Assembly: GCA_032622095.1 (NCBI GenBank)
Contig: CP136065.1
Span: 93,877,343 to 93,941,342 of the forward strand
Direction of reading: 5' to 3'
Length of the DNA: 64,000 nt
DNA from: Siphonodentalium dalli
Lineage: Eukaryota; Mollusca; Scaphopoda; Gadilida; Siphonodentaliidae
In this document: piece by piece, positions 22,011 through 32,808 of the stretch
How the letters are laid out: every line of letters starts with the position of its first letter
How positions within the stretch are numbered: the stretch's first letter is position 1
Translations under genes and position numbers: made by a program
The notes under the pieces: generated by a model
The model's database searches: none
Seen by the model: only the letters and a program-made list of their open reading frames with translations
Told to the model about the DNA's origin: nothing

Positions 22011-22674
22011 ACTAGCAGGTGGACCCGACTTCGTCCGGGCTGTTTCCCCTCTGCTTTTCGGCGAATTGCGCGATTTGACCTTGAATTGTCCATTTTGAAG
22101 GTCAATGTCAGGTGGGGTCACGATTTGACCCGTCCAAAACACTGCCCGGACGAAAGTACTCGACAAAAGTACCCGTCGAAATCCATCCGGTTTTACCCGA
22201 TTTGACCTCGAATTGATCATTTTGAAGGTCAAGGTCAGGTCGGGGTCACGACTCGACCCGTCCAAAACACCCAGTGGACAAAAGTAACCCCACGTATCAA
22301 ATTTCGTCGAAATCCCATCAAAATTCGCGATTTGACCTCGAATTGACCCGATTTCAAGGTCAATGTCACGTCGCACGGGCAAATTAATAGACCTATGCCA
22401 CTCCCCGGCCGAACGTATCCCCACATACCAAGTTTCATCGAAATCCCGTGATATTCGGGCGTTTGACCTTGAAATGACCAGATTTCAAGGTCAAGGTCAA
22501 GTCGCACGGGCAAATTAACAGGCTCATGCAAGTCCCCGGCCGAAAGTACCCCCACATACCAAGTTTCATCGAAATCGGCTCGGCCGTTTTCGAGTCCATC
22601 GCGAACAGACAGACAGACACACACACACAGACAGACAGATCTTCCAAAAATATATAATAGATATATATATATAT
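22011..22674 (-). mobile_element. Helentron-like unit 1
   Basis: Read on the minus strand the unit starts near 22674 with an AT-rich TATTATATATTTTTGGAAG lead. A CTGT microsatellite and the text TTCGCGATGGACTCG follow. It ends with a hairpin AGCCCGGACGAAGTCGGGT, a few bases, and CTAGT (complement at 22011-22015). The body has repeated GACCTTGA...TCAAGGTCA inverted motifs. Many apparent frames through it are repeat artefacts. Confidence 0.75.
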
Positions 22675-23284
22675 ACTAGAAGGTGACCCGACTTCGTCCG
22701 GGCTTTGACCTTGAATTGGCCATTTTGAAGGTCAAGGTCAAGTGGGGTCACGATTTGACCAGTCCAAAAACACTGCCCAGACAAAAGTACCCGACAAACG
22801 TGCCCGTCGAAATCCATCCGGTTTTACCAGATTTGACCTTGAATTGATCATTTTGAAGGTCAAGGTCTGGTCGGGGTCACGATTGTGCCCGTCCAAAACA
22901 ATCAGTGGACAAAAGTAGCCCCACGTATCAAATTTCGTCGACATCCCATCAAAATTGGCGATTTGACCTTGAATTTACCCGATTTCAAGGTCAAGGTCAC
23001 GTCGCACGGGCAAATGAATATGTTTATGAGACTCGCCATAAGAAAGTACCCCCACATACCAAGTTTCATCGAAATCCCGTGATTTTCGGACGTTTGACCT
23101 TGAAATGACCCGATTTCAAGGTCAAGGTCACGTCGCATGGACAAATTAATATGCCTATGTTCGTCCCCGGCCGAAAATACCCCCACATACCAAGTTTCAT
23201 CGAAATCGGGTGGGCCGTTTTCGAGTTCATCGCGAACACACAGACATACAGACAGACACACAGATCTTCCAAAATATATAATAG
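22675..23284 (-). mobile_element. Helentron-like unit 2
   Basis: This has the same organisation as unit 1 and directly abuts it: its ACTAG end (22675) follows the AT-rich start of unit 1 without spacer. The hairpin complement CCCGACTTCGTCCGGG is at about 22687-22702. Confidence 0.75.
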
Positions 23285-24167
23285 ACTAGAAGGTGACCCG
23301 ACTTCGTCCGGGCTTTGACCTTGAATTGTCTATTTTGAAGGCCAAGGTCAAGTGGGGTCACGATTTGACCCGTCCAAAACACAGTGCCCGAACAAAAGTA
23401 CCCGACAAAAGTACCCGTCGAAATCCATCCGGTTTTACCCGATTTGACCTTGAATTGACCATTTTGAAGGTCAAGGTCAGGTGGACCAACACCCCAAAAA
23501 TGGTGGAAATCGGCCCAGCGGATACCGAGATACCCTATGCATCAAATTTCGTCCGAAAAAATCCGCCAGTTTAACCCGATTTGATTTCCACTGAAGTATA
23601 TAAACGCGCCTCATATACACACGCTCATTAATTATCAAGTTTCAACGTAAAGATAAATTACCATCGGTGCCCGAGATATCGCCAAGACGTCTGAAACAGT
23701 CAAATGCATCGGCCGGAGAAGAGTTAACGTGATCTAACTTTATGACCTCTAACGACGTCATAGAAGTTACGCATTGTTTTTACCCTGATAGAAGATCGTA
23801 CCACTTCTTCTTAATAATTGAGGCAGATAACTAAAACGGATACATACATATTATATATCGTTGGAAAGAGGAAACACGAAAGATTCTCATAGTGTCATTA
23901 TTATGACTGGCATGTTATTATTCGCGCTGTTTCGAATCGATTTGTAAGCACCGAACTGAAATATATTAGCGCAAAACGGCGTAAAAACAGATTTGACCTC
24001 GGCACGTGAAAAGTTGACCTCGCACGGACAAATTAATAGGCCTATGTTCGTCCCCGGCCGAAAATACCCCCACATACCAAGTTTCATCGAAATCGGGTGG
24101 GCCGTTTTTGAGTTCATCGCGAACACACACACACACAGACACACAGATCTTCCAAAATATATAATAG
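23285..24167 (-). mobile_element. Helentron-like unit 3, rearranged
   Basis: The hairpin and ACTAG end are present at 23285-23312, and the microsatellite start is at about 24115-24167. The middle (about 23580-23995) is unrelated to the other units and shows no gene. It is either a captured or inserted piece, or a composite of two truncated units. Confidence 0.65.
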
Positions 24168-24767
24168 ACTAGAAGGTGACCCAACTTCGTCCGGGCTTTG
24201 ACCTTGAATTGTCCATTTTGAAGGTCAAGGTCAAGTGTGTTCACAATTTGACCAGTCCAAAACACTGCCCGGACAAAAGTGCCCGACAAACGTGCCCGTC
24301 GAAATCCATCCGGTTTTACCAGATTTGACCTTGAATTGATCATTTTGAAGTTTAAGGTCAGGTCGGGGTCACGATTTGACCCGTCCAAAACACTCAGTTG
24401 ACAAAAGTAACCCCATGTATCAAATTTCGTCGAAATCCCATAAAAATTGCCGATTTGACCCTGAATTGACCCCTATTTCAAGGTCACGTCGCACGGGCAA
24501 ATTAATATGCTTATGAGACTCCCCGGCCGAAGATACCCCCACATACCAAGTTTCATCGAAATCCCGTGATATTCGGGCGTTTGACCTTGAAATGACCCGA
24601 TTTCAAGGTCATGTCGCACGGGGAAATTAATAGGCCCATGTCACTCCCCGGCCGAAAAACCCCACGTACCAAGATTCATCAAAATCGGCACGGCCGTTTT
24701 CGAGTCCATCGCGAACAGACAGACACACAGACACACACACAGACAGATCTTCCAAAATATATAATAG
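24168..24767 (-). mobile_element. Helentron-like unit 4
   Basis: A full-length unit similar to units 1 and 2, abutting unit 3. The ACTAG end is at 24168, the hairpin follows with one change (CCCAACTTCGTCCGGG), and the CAGACA microsatellite start lies at about 24714-24750. Confidence 0.75.
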
Positions 24768-25262
24768 ACTAGCCGATGAGCCCGACGTTGTCCGGGCTAT
24801 TCAAAAACCAAATTTCAAGTCGATAGCTCTACCCGTTTCCGAGATCTGGTCTGCGCATGCGCGAAGCTGGCGTCGCGCGGGCTCGGCGACCCGATAAAAT
24901 TCGTATCCGGGGCAAGATACATTCACATACCAAATTTCAAGTCGATAGCTCCACCCGTTTCTATATATTAGATGTTCCCGTATATCTCTCTGCAGATGCT
25001 AATAACGTCGAATGGTAAACAAACGCTCTTTATAGAGATGCGTCAAAAACAAATGATCATTAAATTATCACTTGATTAACCACCGCAGTGCCGTTTTTTG
25101 TGACTGAGAGTGGAGAATGGGTGCTCTGGGCTTCTCCAAAATGCGACGTCGACGATTCCCGTGGGATTTTACCTTTGGATAGGAAGTTTGGTCTCGATCG
25201 GTCAACCCGTTTTCGATTCTATAAAGACAGACAGACAAACATACAGAGGTCTTCAAAATATA
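24768..25262 (-). mobile_element. Helentron-like unit 5, second subfamily
   Basis: The end ACTAGCCGATGAGCCCGACG differs from units 1-4 but keeps the stem (GCCCGACGTTGTCCGGGC). The body carries the TCGATAGCTC(T/C)ACCCGTTTC text. The start at about 25262 has CTCTTATATATTTTGAAGAC and a CTGT microsatellite. Confidence 0.65.
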
Positions 25263-25773
25263 TAAGAGATATATCTCATATATATTTTGAAGACCTCTGT
25301 CTGTTTGTCTGTTTGTTTGTCTGTTTGTCTGTCATTTATACAAATCTACGATTCTCGACCGATCGGGACGAAAATTGGTACGTGTGTGTAGTTTGACCAG
25401 GCGGTCGTATTGGCGAGCCCGTGCGGCGCCCGCTTCGCGCATGCGCAGACGAGATCTCGGAAACGGGTAGAGCTATCGACTTGAAATTTGCTATGTGAAT
25501 GTACCTTGCCCCGGATACGAATTTTATCGGGTCGCCGAGTCCGTGCGACGCCAGCTTCGCGCATGCACAGACGAGATCTCGGAAACGGGTGGAGCTATCG
25601 ACTTGAAATTTGGTATGTGAATGTATCTTGCCCCGGATGCGAATTTTATCGGGTCGCCGAGCCCGTGCGACGCCAGCCCCGTGAATATCCCGGACAACGT
25701 CAGGCTGGGTAGAGCTATCGACTTGAAATTTGGTTTTTGAATAGCCCGGACAACGTCGGGCTCATCGGCTAGT
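25263..25773 (+). mobile_element. Helentron-like unit 6, inverted relative to 1-5
   Basis: It starts with TCTCATATATATTTTGAAGA and a CTGTTTGTCTG microsatellite. It then has three ~130-bp units with GAGCTATCGACTTGAAATTT, and ends in hairpin GCCCGGACAACGTCGGGC, TCATCGG and CTAGT (25769-25773). It belongs to the same subfamily as unit 5, with which it forms a head-to-head palindrome around 25262. Confidence 0.7.
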
Positions 25774-26538
25774 CTATGATATATTTTGGAAGATCTGTCT
25801 GTCTGTCTGTCTGTCTGTGTGTTCGCGATGGACTCGAAAACGACAAAACCGATTTCGATGAAACTTGGTATGTGGGGGTACTTTCGGCCGTGGAGTGGCA
25901 TGGGCCTGTTAATTTGCCCGTGCGACGTGACCTTGACCTTGAAATCGGGTCATTTCAAGGTCAAACGCCCGAATATAACGGGATTTCGATGAAACCTGGT
26001 ATGTGGGGGTACTTTCGGCCGGGGAGTGGCATATGTCTATTAATTTGCCCGTGTGACGTGGCCTTGACCTTGATATCGGGTCATTTCAAGGTCAAACGCC
26101 CGAATATCACGGGATTTCGATGAAAATTAGTGTCTAGGGATACTTTCGTATGGGGAGTCTCATAAGCCTATTCATTTGCCCGTGCGGCGTGACCTTGACC
26201 TTGAAATCGGGTCAATTCAAGGTCAAATCGCGAATTTTGATGGGATTTCCACGAAATTTTATACATAAGGTTACTTTTGTCCACTGAGTGTTTTGGACGG
26301 GTCAAATCGTGACCCCGACCTGACCTTGTCCTTCAAAATGATCAATTCAAGGTCAAATCGGGTAAAACCGGATGGATTTCGACGGGTACTTTTGTCTGGT
26401 ACTTTTGTCCGGGCAGTGTTTTGTACGGGTCAAATCGTGACCCACCTGACCTTCAAAATGGACAATTCAAGGTCAACTCGCGCAATTCGCCGAAAAGCAG
26501 AGGGGAAACAGCCCGGACGAAGTCGGGTCCATCTGCTA

Positions 26539-26540
<2 letters not shown>
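25774..26540 (+). mobile_element. Helentron-like unit 7
   Basis: It starts CTATGATATATTTTGGAAGA and (TCTG)n directly after the CTAGT of unit 6. The body holds GACCTTGACCTTGAAATCGG repeats. The end is hairpin GCCCGGACGAAGTCGGG, TCCATCTG and CTAGT (26536-26540). It is the inverted counterpart of unit 1. Confidence 0.75.

Positions 26541-26624
<84 letters not shown>
26541..26624. repeat. (AT)n microsatellite
   Basis: About 84 bases of uninterrupted AT dinucleotide follow the last Helentron-like unit. Open frames of alternating Tyr and Ile across it are artefacts. Confidence 0.95.
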
Positions 26625-26631
<7 letters not shown>

Positions 26632-26739
26632 CAAAGATATTCACTCCGGCATGAATATTGAACAATCCGCATCAAATTTAACTTCGTGTCTTTATATTAG
26701 CGGGGAGGAGCGTTTCCTAAGTGGAAATAACTTGTGCTC

Positions 26740-27175
26740 TGATCCCCATTGTACTCACATCATCCCTTTCTGCTTTGCAGCTTGTGTGTTATTGCCATAT
26801 TATATTGATGTTCAATAAAATATGGAATGAGAATGTCTGTGATGTAACACATTTTGTTGGCCTTGTCTTTTATAACAATATCTGGCTTGTTGGCCCTGAT
26901 AGTCCTTGCTGTGTGTATGGAAAAATCCCACGGAATGCATCATGGTCACGTTATTATTTTCGTACACTGATTTTGGATCATGATCATACCAGTCTTGGGA
27001 TGTGTTGATGTCATATGCTCTACATATTTCCCAGTGAACATACTTTGCCACTTTATTGTGTCTCGAGCGGTATTATGTAGGAGCTAGGGTGGAACAACCA
27101 GTTAGAATGTGATCAACTGTTTCGTCATATGACCCACAAAATCTACATTTCGGACTTACGTCCCCCACCTATTCT
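26740..27175 (-). pseudogene. LINE ORF2 C-terminal fragment
   Basis: On the minus strand, conserved pieces appear in order: CRFCGSYDETVDHILTGC (a CCHC-like knuckle), VAKYVHWEICRAYDI, DWYDHDPKSVYENN, and after frameshifts RANKPDIVIKDKANKMCYI. This is the domain that follows reverse transcriptase in many animal LINEs. It has at least two frameshifts and no upstream polymerase, so it is a dead fragment. It belongs to the same domain type as 21520-21806 but continues differently. Confidence 0.75.
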
Positions 27176-28120
27176 GTGTTTACCAATTGGTCGGCAGACT
27201 TTGATCTTGGGCTGCGAATATGAAGCCTTCAGTTTCGCCTTTCAACGATCTGCCCTAAAGCCAGGAGTATGGCATGGTTTTGTCAATGTCAGTGTTGTCA
27301 ACTCTGAATCCGAAACTGAAAGAATTTTCCAAAATATGCGAAATAACAGAGTTATAATATATAAATATGCTATATATCATTTTGATATGTAGATTACGAT
27401 TTAATCAGACACGCCAAATTTCGTGACCGTTGAACAGGATTTGGGCGTCACGAGGAGGGGTTGTAATTAGCCATAAACTGAAACTGCGTCAGATTAAAGC
27501 TACACAGATCTGTTCCTATGTATAGCAGAAGTACAACATATTGTTTGTGATGAAATACAGTGAAGGTTTTGCTTGTTCTACTCAGGGTTTATAAAACATT
27601 TCATAATAACGTGGATGACTTTGTAGCGGTGACTGACATAATCATGTTCTTATATGTGATCATGTGTGATGGCAAGCTCCATGCAGAGTTCAGTCCCCTA
27701 CGCAGGACTTACCGCTTCCCACACATACACGTATACAAGAAACCCATAATCAGAAATGGTAACGCCCTCAAGATAATATTATTAGCCATAAATATAAATT
27801 ATAATATAAATATATATTGGCTACATGAATGCACCGCCTCAGAATTCCGTTAAAACAACTAATCCTTCAAATTATTACAAAAAAACTACGGCTTATTACG
27901 GCAGGTTTCTCATTCACCACACCAGAAAGCTTCTGAATGCGGATACAAAAATCGGAGGCATTGTGTTCTCGCCAAGAGTGCATGGCCCAGTCATTGTTCA
28001 TACCTAAACATCGAAAGCAATTAATGCGGTCGTAATAGTTACATACTGCAACTATAAGACATCCAGCGAATACACACCCCACGAAAACCCTAAATGTTGT
28101 CCTGCGAGATATCACATCGC
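27176..28120. other. Intergenic stretch, nothing recognised
   Basis: No gene, RNA or tandem repeat was recognised. Short frames lack features of known families. Confidence 0.4.
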
Positions 28121-28129
28121 TATAGCTCA

Positions 28130-28660
28130 ATTTGACACGGCCAGATTAGCCTTCCTATACAATATCATAAAGCTTCTCAAATCATCGGCATAGTCAACAG
28201 AACTTTCACGAACTTGGACATCGACACTTTCTAATCGCTCTACATAAGCATGGTCAGACCTATCATCGAATAATATAACTCTGAATGGAGCCCACATCAC
28301 AAATATCAAAGTATTGTGTTAGAGAAATACAAAGAAAAACAACGAAACTTGTGCGTCAAATCAAAACTCTATGCTACCGAGACCGAATGATAAGACTTAA
28401 TCTGATGTCTTTAAAATATCGAAGATTTAGTGGAGATCTAATCGAGGTATATAAACTGTTGAATGGTCATTACAATATCAATGCCTGTGACCTATTAGAA
28501 AGATATTCATCAGGAAGACAAGAGGACACAATAAAAAGCTACAGATGCCCATTGTTAACAAACAAGACATAGAAAAAAAATTTCTTCACGCAGAGGGTGG
28601 TAAATAGTTGGAACTTTCTGCTAGACTTCACTGTTGAGGCTCCAACACTCGATCATAGAC
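28130..28660 (+). pseudogene. CR1/jockey-type LINE, 3' end of ORF2
   Basis: The plus strand shows, in changing frames, GIVNRTFTNLDIDTF, SMVRPIIE, EWSPH, IQRKTTKLV, RDRMIRLNLMSLKYRRF, GDLIEVYKLLNG, and then NFFTQRVVNSWNFL. This is the standard order at the end of CR1-like reverse transcriptases (thumb region, then the FFxxRVVNxWNxLP tail). Frameshifts and stops show it is decayed. It is truncated at the 5' side, as usual for LINEs. Confidence 0.85.
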
Positions 28661-28810
28661 TCATTCTTCTGTTATATAAAATACGAGTTCGACGACAAGT
28701 AATATGTTGAAGTGACTCACAAGTAAATATCGAATGACGATACATATATTTGTAAACAAGCATTGCAAAAAATGATATTGGGACGAAAAGTCGCAAGACT
28801 TGTTCCGTAT

Positions 28811-28841
28811 TATGATGATGATGATGATGATGATGATGATA
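28811..28841. repeat. (ATG)n microsatellite
   Basis: About ten ATG/GAT triplets in a row; the poly-Asp and poly-His/Ile frames over it are artefacts. Confidence 0.95.
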
Positions 28842-28859
28842 TGATTGAAAGAACACACC

Positions 28860-30138
28860 ACTATAATGATGATCGTGTCGTTATTTGTTTAAAATACGTA
28901 TCAATTGACATATACGCACCCGTTCCCTCATTCAAATCAACGTATTTCGACCATTTTAGGGGACTTCCGCGAATTCGGGGACCTCCTCAAATAGAAATCC
29001 GCAAATAGGGACCTACTGCGAATTGTCACAACCGGAAAAACCCATTATCTATAAATAAAACGCCCAGCGAACCATAGCTGTCTAGAATCTCTAGAACAGT
29101 ATACACCCGAGGGCGTTAATAATGTGAAGAAATGTCACATTTATTTATTTGAGAGTTGTGTATGTTACAATTAATTCTGCATTATTCTGAGAAACTGAAC
29201 TTTCCATATTCAATTGAAAATGTCTAGATCAAGCCAGAATGAATTGTAACTGACAAAACACGTCAATAACAAGACAGTCAATGACTATGTGGTCGCTCAC
29301 CTGACTGTAAATACTGAGAAGACTGGGACTCTGACTGTAGACTGTAGACTGGCTGGGACTACAACAGTCAGTAATTGTCAAAATCACTTAAGACAAGTAA
29401 TTCTAAACGTATATGGCTGGAAGTTCTCAGATGAGCAAGGCTCCTCACCTTGAAATTTTGTAATGCACACCACTGACAATTCTCCAACCCCTTACCAGTT
29501 TTAAACAAGACAACCAGACCACAGTCTTAAGTTCACAAAATTCCTTCTGCACATCCCTCTTAGAATAAAATTTTACAACTGGTACCAATACTTCTAGCTC
29601 TCGAACTTGGAAATAACCAGCAAGACATCGCCCATAAAGTTAAAATTTGTGGCCATTTCGGTCGAAAAGTTTAACCCGAAGTAGGAAAATATGGACTGTT
29701 ACTGGTTGAAAAATCAAATCTACAACTAGTGTTGTACCGGGCATGAAATTTCCAACTGTTTAAAATTTTGATCAAAGTAGGGGGTCAAAACCCCACCTCT
29801 ACACTTCCACCTCATTGCCCCACCCAGGCAGCTTATAAATCAATAGGAATCCAAATATTATTATACCAGTATCAAACAGCATAGATACAGGTAGGGTGGG
29901 TGGTTGAGAGTTAAATCTCTTATCTCTGCCCCTATTTGAACAAACATGAATCCCCATATATGAGATCCATTCATCTAGAAATTTCAAACGGTAGATTTTA
30001 AGAGTTGAAGAGAACTGATTTTCCTCAAAAGTATCCTAAAAATTACCACATGTGTACAAATCTGAACCCCAGTCACCGAAGGCCCTAATGGTTTTTGAGA
30101 AGAAGTTTTTTGAAGAATTACTATGGAGGGACAGAGTT
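28860..30138. other. Intergenic stretch, no gene recognised
   Basis: Only fragments of the TTGGAAATTTC-type dispersed repeat (about 29640-29770) and a diverged gene-free segment (29920-30138) related to the CCCAGTCACC...GGACCC repeat at 31480 and 37930 were noted. Confidence 0.4.
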
Positions 30139-30143
30139 ATAAT

Positions 30144-31110
30144 GAGTTCAACTGGATAGGTGGTGGTTAAGAATATAATATTGGAACAGCCAAGCCTGAA
30201 TATAATGTCTGACTTTTGCAGAATGAGGTTCCGAAAGGGTGAATTTAGTGATGAAGTCCCGCAAGGTGGGCTAGCATCACCAAATTCACCCTATGGGGAC
30301 CTCATCGTGCTTAGGCCTCAACTGCTATGGGAGACATAGGAACAGATTGAAGTGCTCCAGTTAATTGGTGATGTGCACCCATTGGGCATCTCAATTATCC
30401 ATTTTATCTTCTGCAAATTAGGGGATATAGAAACTGAACAGAATGGAAAAAGTAAGTAGAAATATTAATTTAAGACCCTGTATACTCCCCTGAAGATGAG
30501 GCCTAAGCAGAGTGAGGTCCATGGAGAGCGTATTTGGTGAAACATCCCAACAGAGGGATAGATGGGAGGACAGACTGACAGAGAGACAGACAAATTCAAT
30601 CCAATATACCCCCAAGTTTTCTTTGCAAATCAGGGTATAATGAGTTCAACTGGATAGGTGGTTGTTAAGAAAATAATATTGGAACAGCCAAGCTTGAATA
30701 TAGTGTCTGACGTTTGCAGAATAAGGTCCTTAAAGGGTGAATTTAGTGATGCAATCCTGCAAGGCGGGCTAGCATCACCAAATTCACCCTCTTGGGACCT
30801 CATTATTCTTAAGCCTCAACTGCTATGGGAGATATAGGAACATATTGAAGTTCTCCAGTTAATTGGTGTAGTGCACCCATTGGGCATCTCAATTATCCAT
30901 TTTATCTTCTGCAAATTAGGGGATATAGAAACTGAACAGAAGGGAAAAAGTAAGTAGAAATGTCAATTTAAGACCCTGTATACTTCTCTGAAGATGAGGC
31001 CTAAGCAGACCGAGGTCCCCGGAGAGTGTATTTGGTGATGCTAGCCTACTGTGCAAGGTAGCATCACTAAATTCACCCTCTGAGGACCTCATTCTGCAAT
31101 TGTCAGACAA
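30144..31110. repeat. Tandem pair of ~497-bp units with foldback ends
   Basis: GAGTTCAACTGGATAGGTGG begins both units (30144 and 30641). Each contains the foldback module in which AGGGTGAATTTAGTGATG is followed by its inverse, CATCACCAAATTCACCCT, and a GAGGTCC/GGACCTC outer stem. Further copies of the module are at 39384-39665, 53245-53395 and 63694-63946. Confidence 0.8.
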
Positions 31111-31865
31111 ACATGGGGCATTAGTGCTAAGCAGTTGTTTACAGTTTACACCTGTCTGCCAGATAACATCTGAATTGATGACTGTGTTATTAACACTCTA
31201 TGTCTGGAGCTGACACCATACTCTATGGATGTTACAATGGTGTTAATTTTCGAATTTATTTTTTTCTTGACTACAGTGGGTGCAGGGGTGGCGCAGAGTG
31301 GGGGGGATTGTAGGGGGACAGGGGTGTGGATGGAGTGGGGAGGGGTGGAATGGGGTGTTTTGTGTCTAAATAAAAATAAAGGGTTAAAATGAAAGAAAAA
31401 AATTGTTTGTTCATTTTGAATTTTGATTTTGATTTTTTTTTAATTGAGCAAGGATTTAAATTTAATTTTTGTAAGAGTTATGTTCCTGGTTCGGCCCCTA
31501 TTTGACACAGTGACCCAATTTGGACATATCTGAACACCAGTCACCCAACGATCCTCCATACCAAATATTAGCTAAATTGGTCCAATGATTATTGAGAAGT
31601 CGTTCTAAGAATTACTATGGAAGAATAGAGTTATGGCCCTGGTTTCTCAACTAATCAACTGGTGACCTCATTTGAACAAATCTGAATGTGAGTCACCTTG
31701 GGAACATTCACACCTAATATGAACCCATTCGGTTTTATAGATTTGGAGAAGAAGACGATTCTTGACGGACGGACGGACGCCGGACGATAGATATGGCAAG
31801 AAACGTGGTCAATTTTTTTTTGGTACTCATATTATTAGGGGCTAAGTGCAACTCAATCAAGAAAA
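31111..31865. repeat. G-rich segment and diverged Helentron-like tail
   Basis: 31270-31345 is G-rich (runs of GGGG). From 31480 the sequence resembles 37930-38400: CCCAGTCACC, CCATACCAAATATTAGCTAAA, AGAATTACTATGGA(A/G)GAATAGAGTTATG, ending in GACGGACGGACG near 31768. No gene is seen. Confidence 0.55.
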
Positions 31866-32808
31866 AAGAGTATCAAACTGTATTCTAGCATTGCTACGCT
31901 GCTAAACTGCTAATAAATGAAAAAATGGAGTTTTAAACTGAGCTCTGGCACTGCTAAGCTGCTAATAAATGAAAATGTTATAACATGTGTGTTTTAAAAA
32001 CAATTCTAGCGGTGCTATGCTGCTAAACTGCTAACGAATGAAAAAATGAAAGAAAATGGAGTTTTAAAAGGGCTCTAGAACTGCTAAACTGCTAATGCAT
32101 TAAAAAATAAATGGTTCAAACTGAATTCTAGCGGTGCTATGCTGCTAAACTGCTAAGGAATGAAAATATTAAAAAAAGAGAGTTTCAAACTGAATTCTAG
32201 CAGTGATATGCTGCTAAACTGCTAAGAAATGAAAATATTAAAAAAGAGTTTCAAACTGAATTCTAGCGGTGCTATGCTGCTAAACTTCTAAGGAATGAAA
32301 ATATTAAAAAAGAGAGTTTCAAACTGAATTCTAGCGGTGCTATGCTGCTAAACTGCCAAGGAATGAAAATATAAAAAAAAAAGAGTTTCAAACTGAATTC
32401 TAGCGGTGCTATGCTGCTAAACTGCTAATGAATGAAAATTTAAAAAAAAGAGAGTTTCAAACTGAATTCTAGCAGTGCTATGCTGCTAAACTGCCAAGGA
32501 ATGAAAATATTAAAAAAGAGAGTTTCAAACTGAATTCTAGCGGTGCTATGCTGCAAAACTGCTAATGAATAAAAAATATTAAAAAAGAGAGTTTCAAACT
32601 GAATTCTTGCGGTGCTATGTTGCAAAACTGCTAATGAAATAAAAATATTAAAAAAGAGAGTTTCAAACTGAATTCTAGCGGTGCTATGCTGCTACACTGC
32701 TAAGGAATGAAAATATTTTTAAAAGAGAGTTTCAAACTGAATTCTAGCGGTGCTATGCTGCTAAACTGCTAAGGAATGAAAATATTAAAAAGAATTTCAA
32801 ACTGAATT
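31866..32808. repeat. 68-bp minisatellite, about 14 units
   Basis: Units of about 68 bases read GAGTTTCAAACTGAATTC, TAGCGGTGCTATGCTGC, TAAACTGCTAAGGAATG and an A-rich link. The left units are more diverged than the right ones. The array is AT-rich and non-coding. Confidence 0.9.

Noticed and set aside
22235-24388. Many overlapping open frames of 60-170 codons with repeated text such as MKLGMWGYFRPG and DLDLEIGSF
   Set aside because: They follow the repeat units of the Helentron-like array on both strands and in several frames, start and stop at repeat variants, and have no recognised domain. They are repeat artefacts.
26421-26675. Open frames with long alternating Ile-Tyr runs
   Set aside because: They are translations of the (AT)n microsatellite.
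21520-27175. Idea that the LINE pieces at 21520 and 26740 are one element split by the Helentron-like array
   Set aside because: Both contain C-terminal domain text, but the 26740 piece continues past the split point with its own sequence, so the two do not join into one copy.
28653-29008. Frames with poly-Asp, poly-His or poly-Ile
   Set aside because: They are translations of the (ATG)n microsatellite in different frames.
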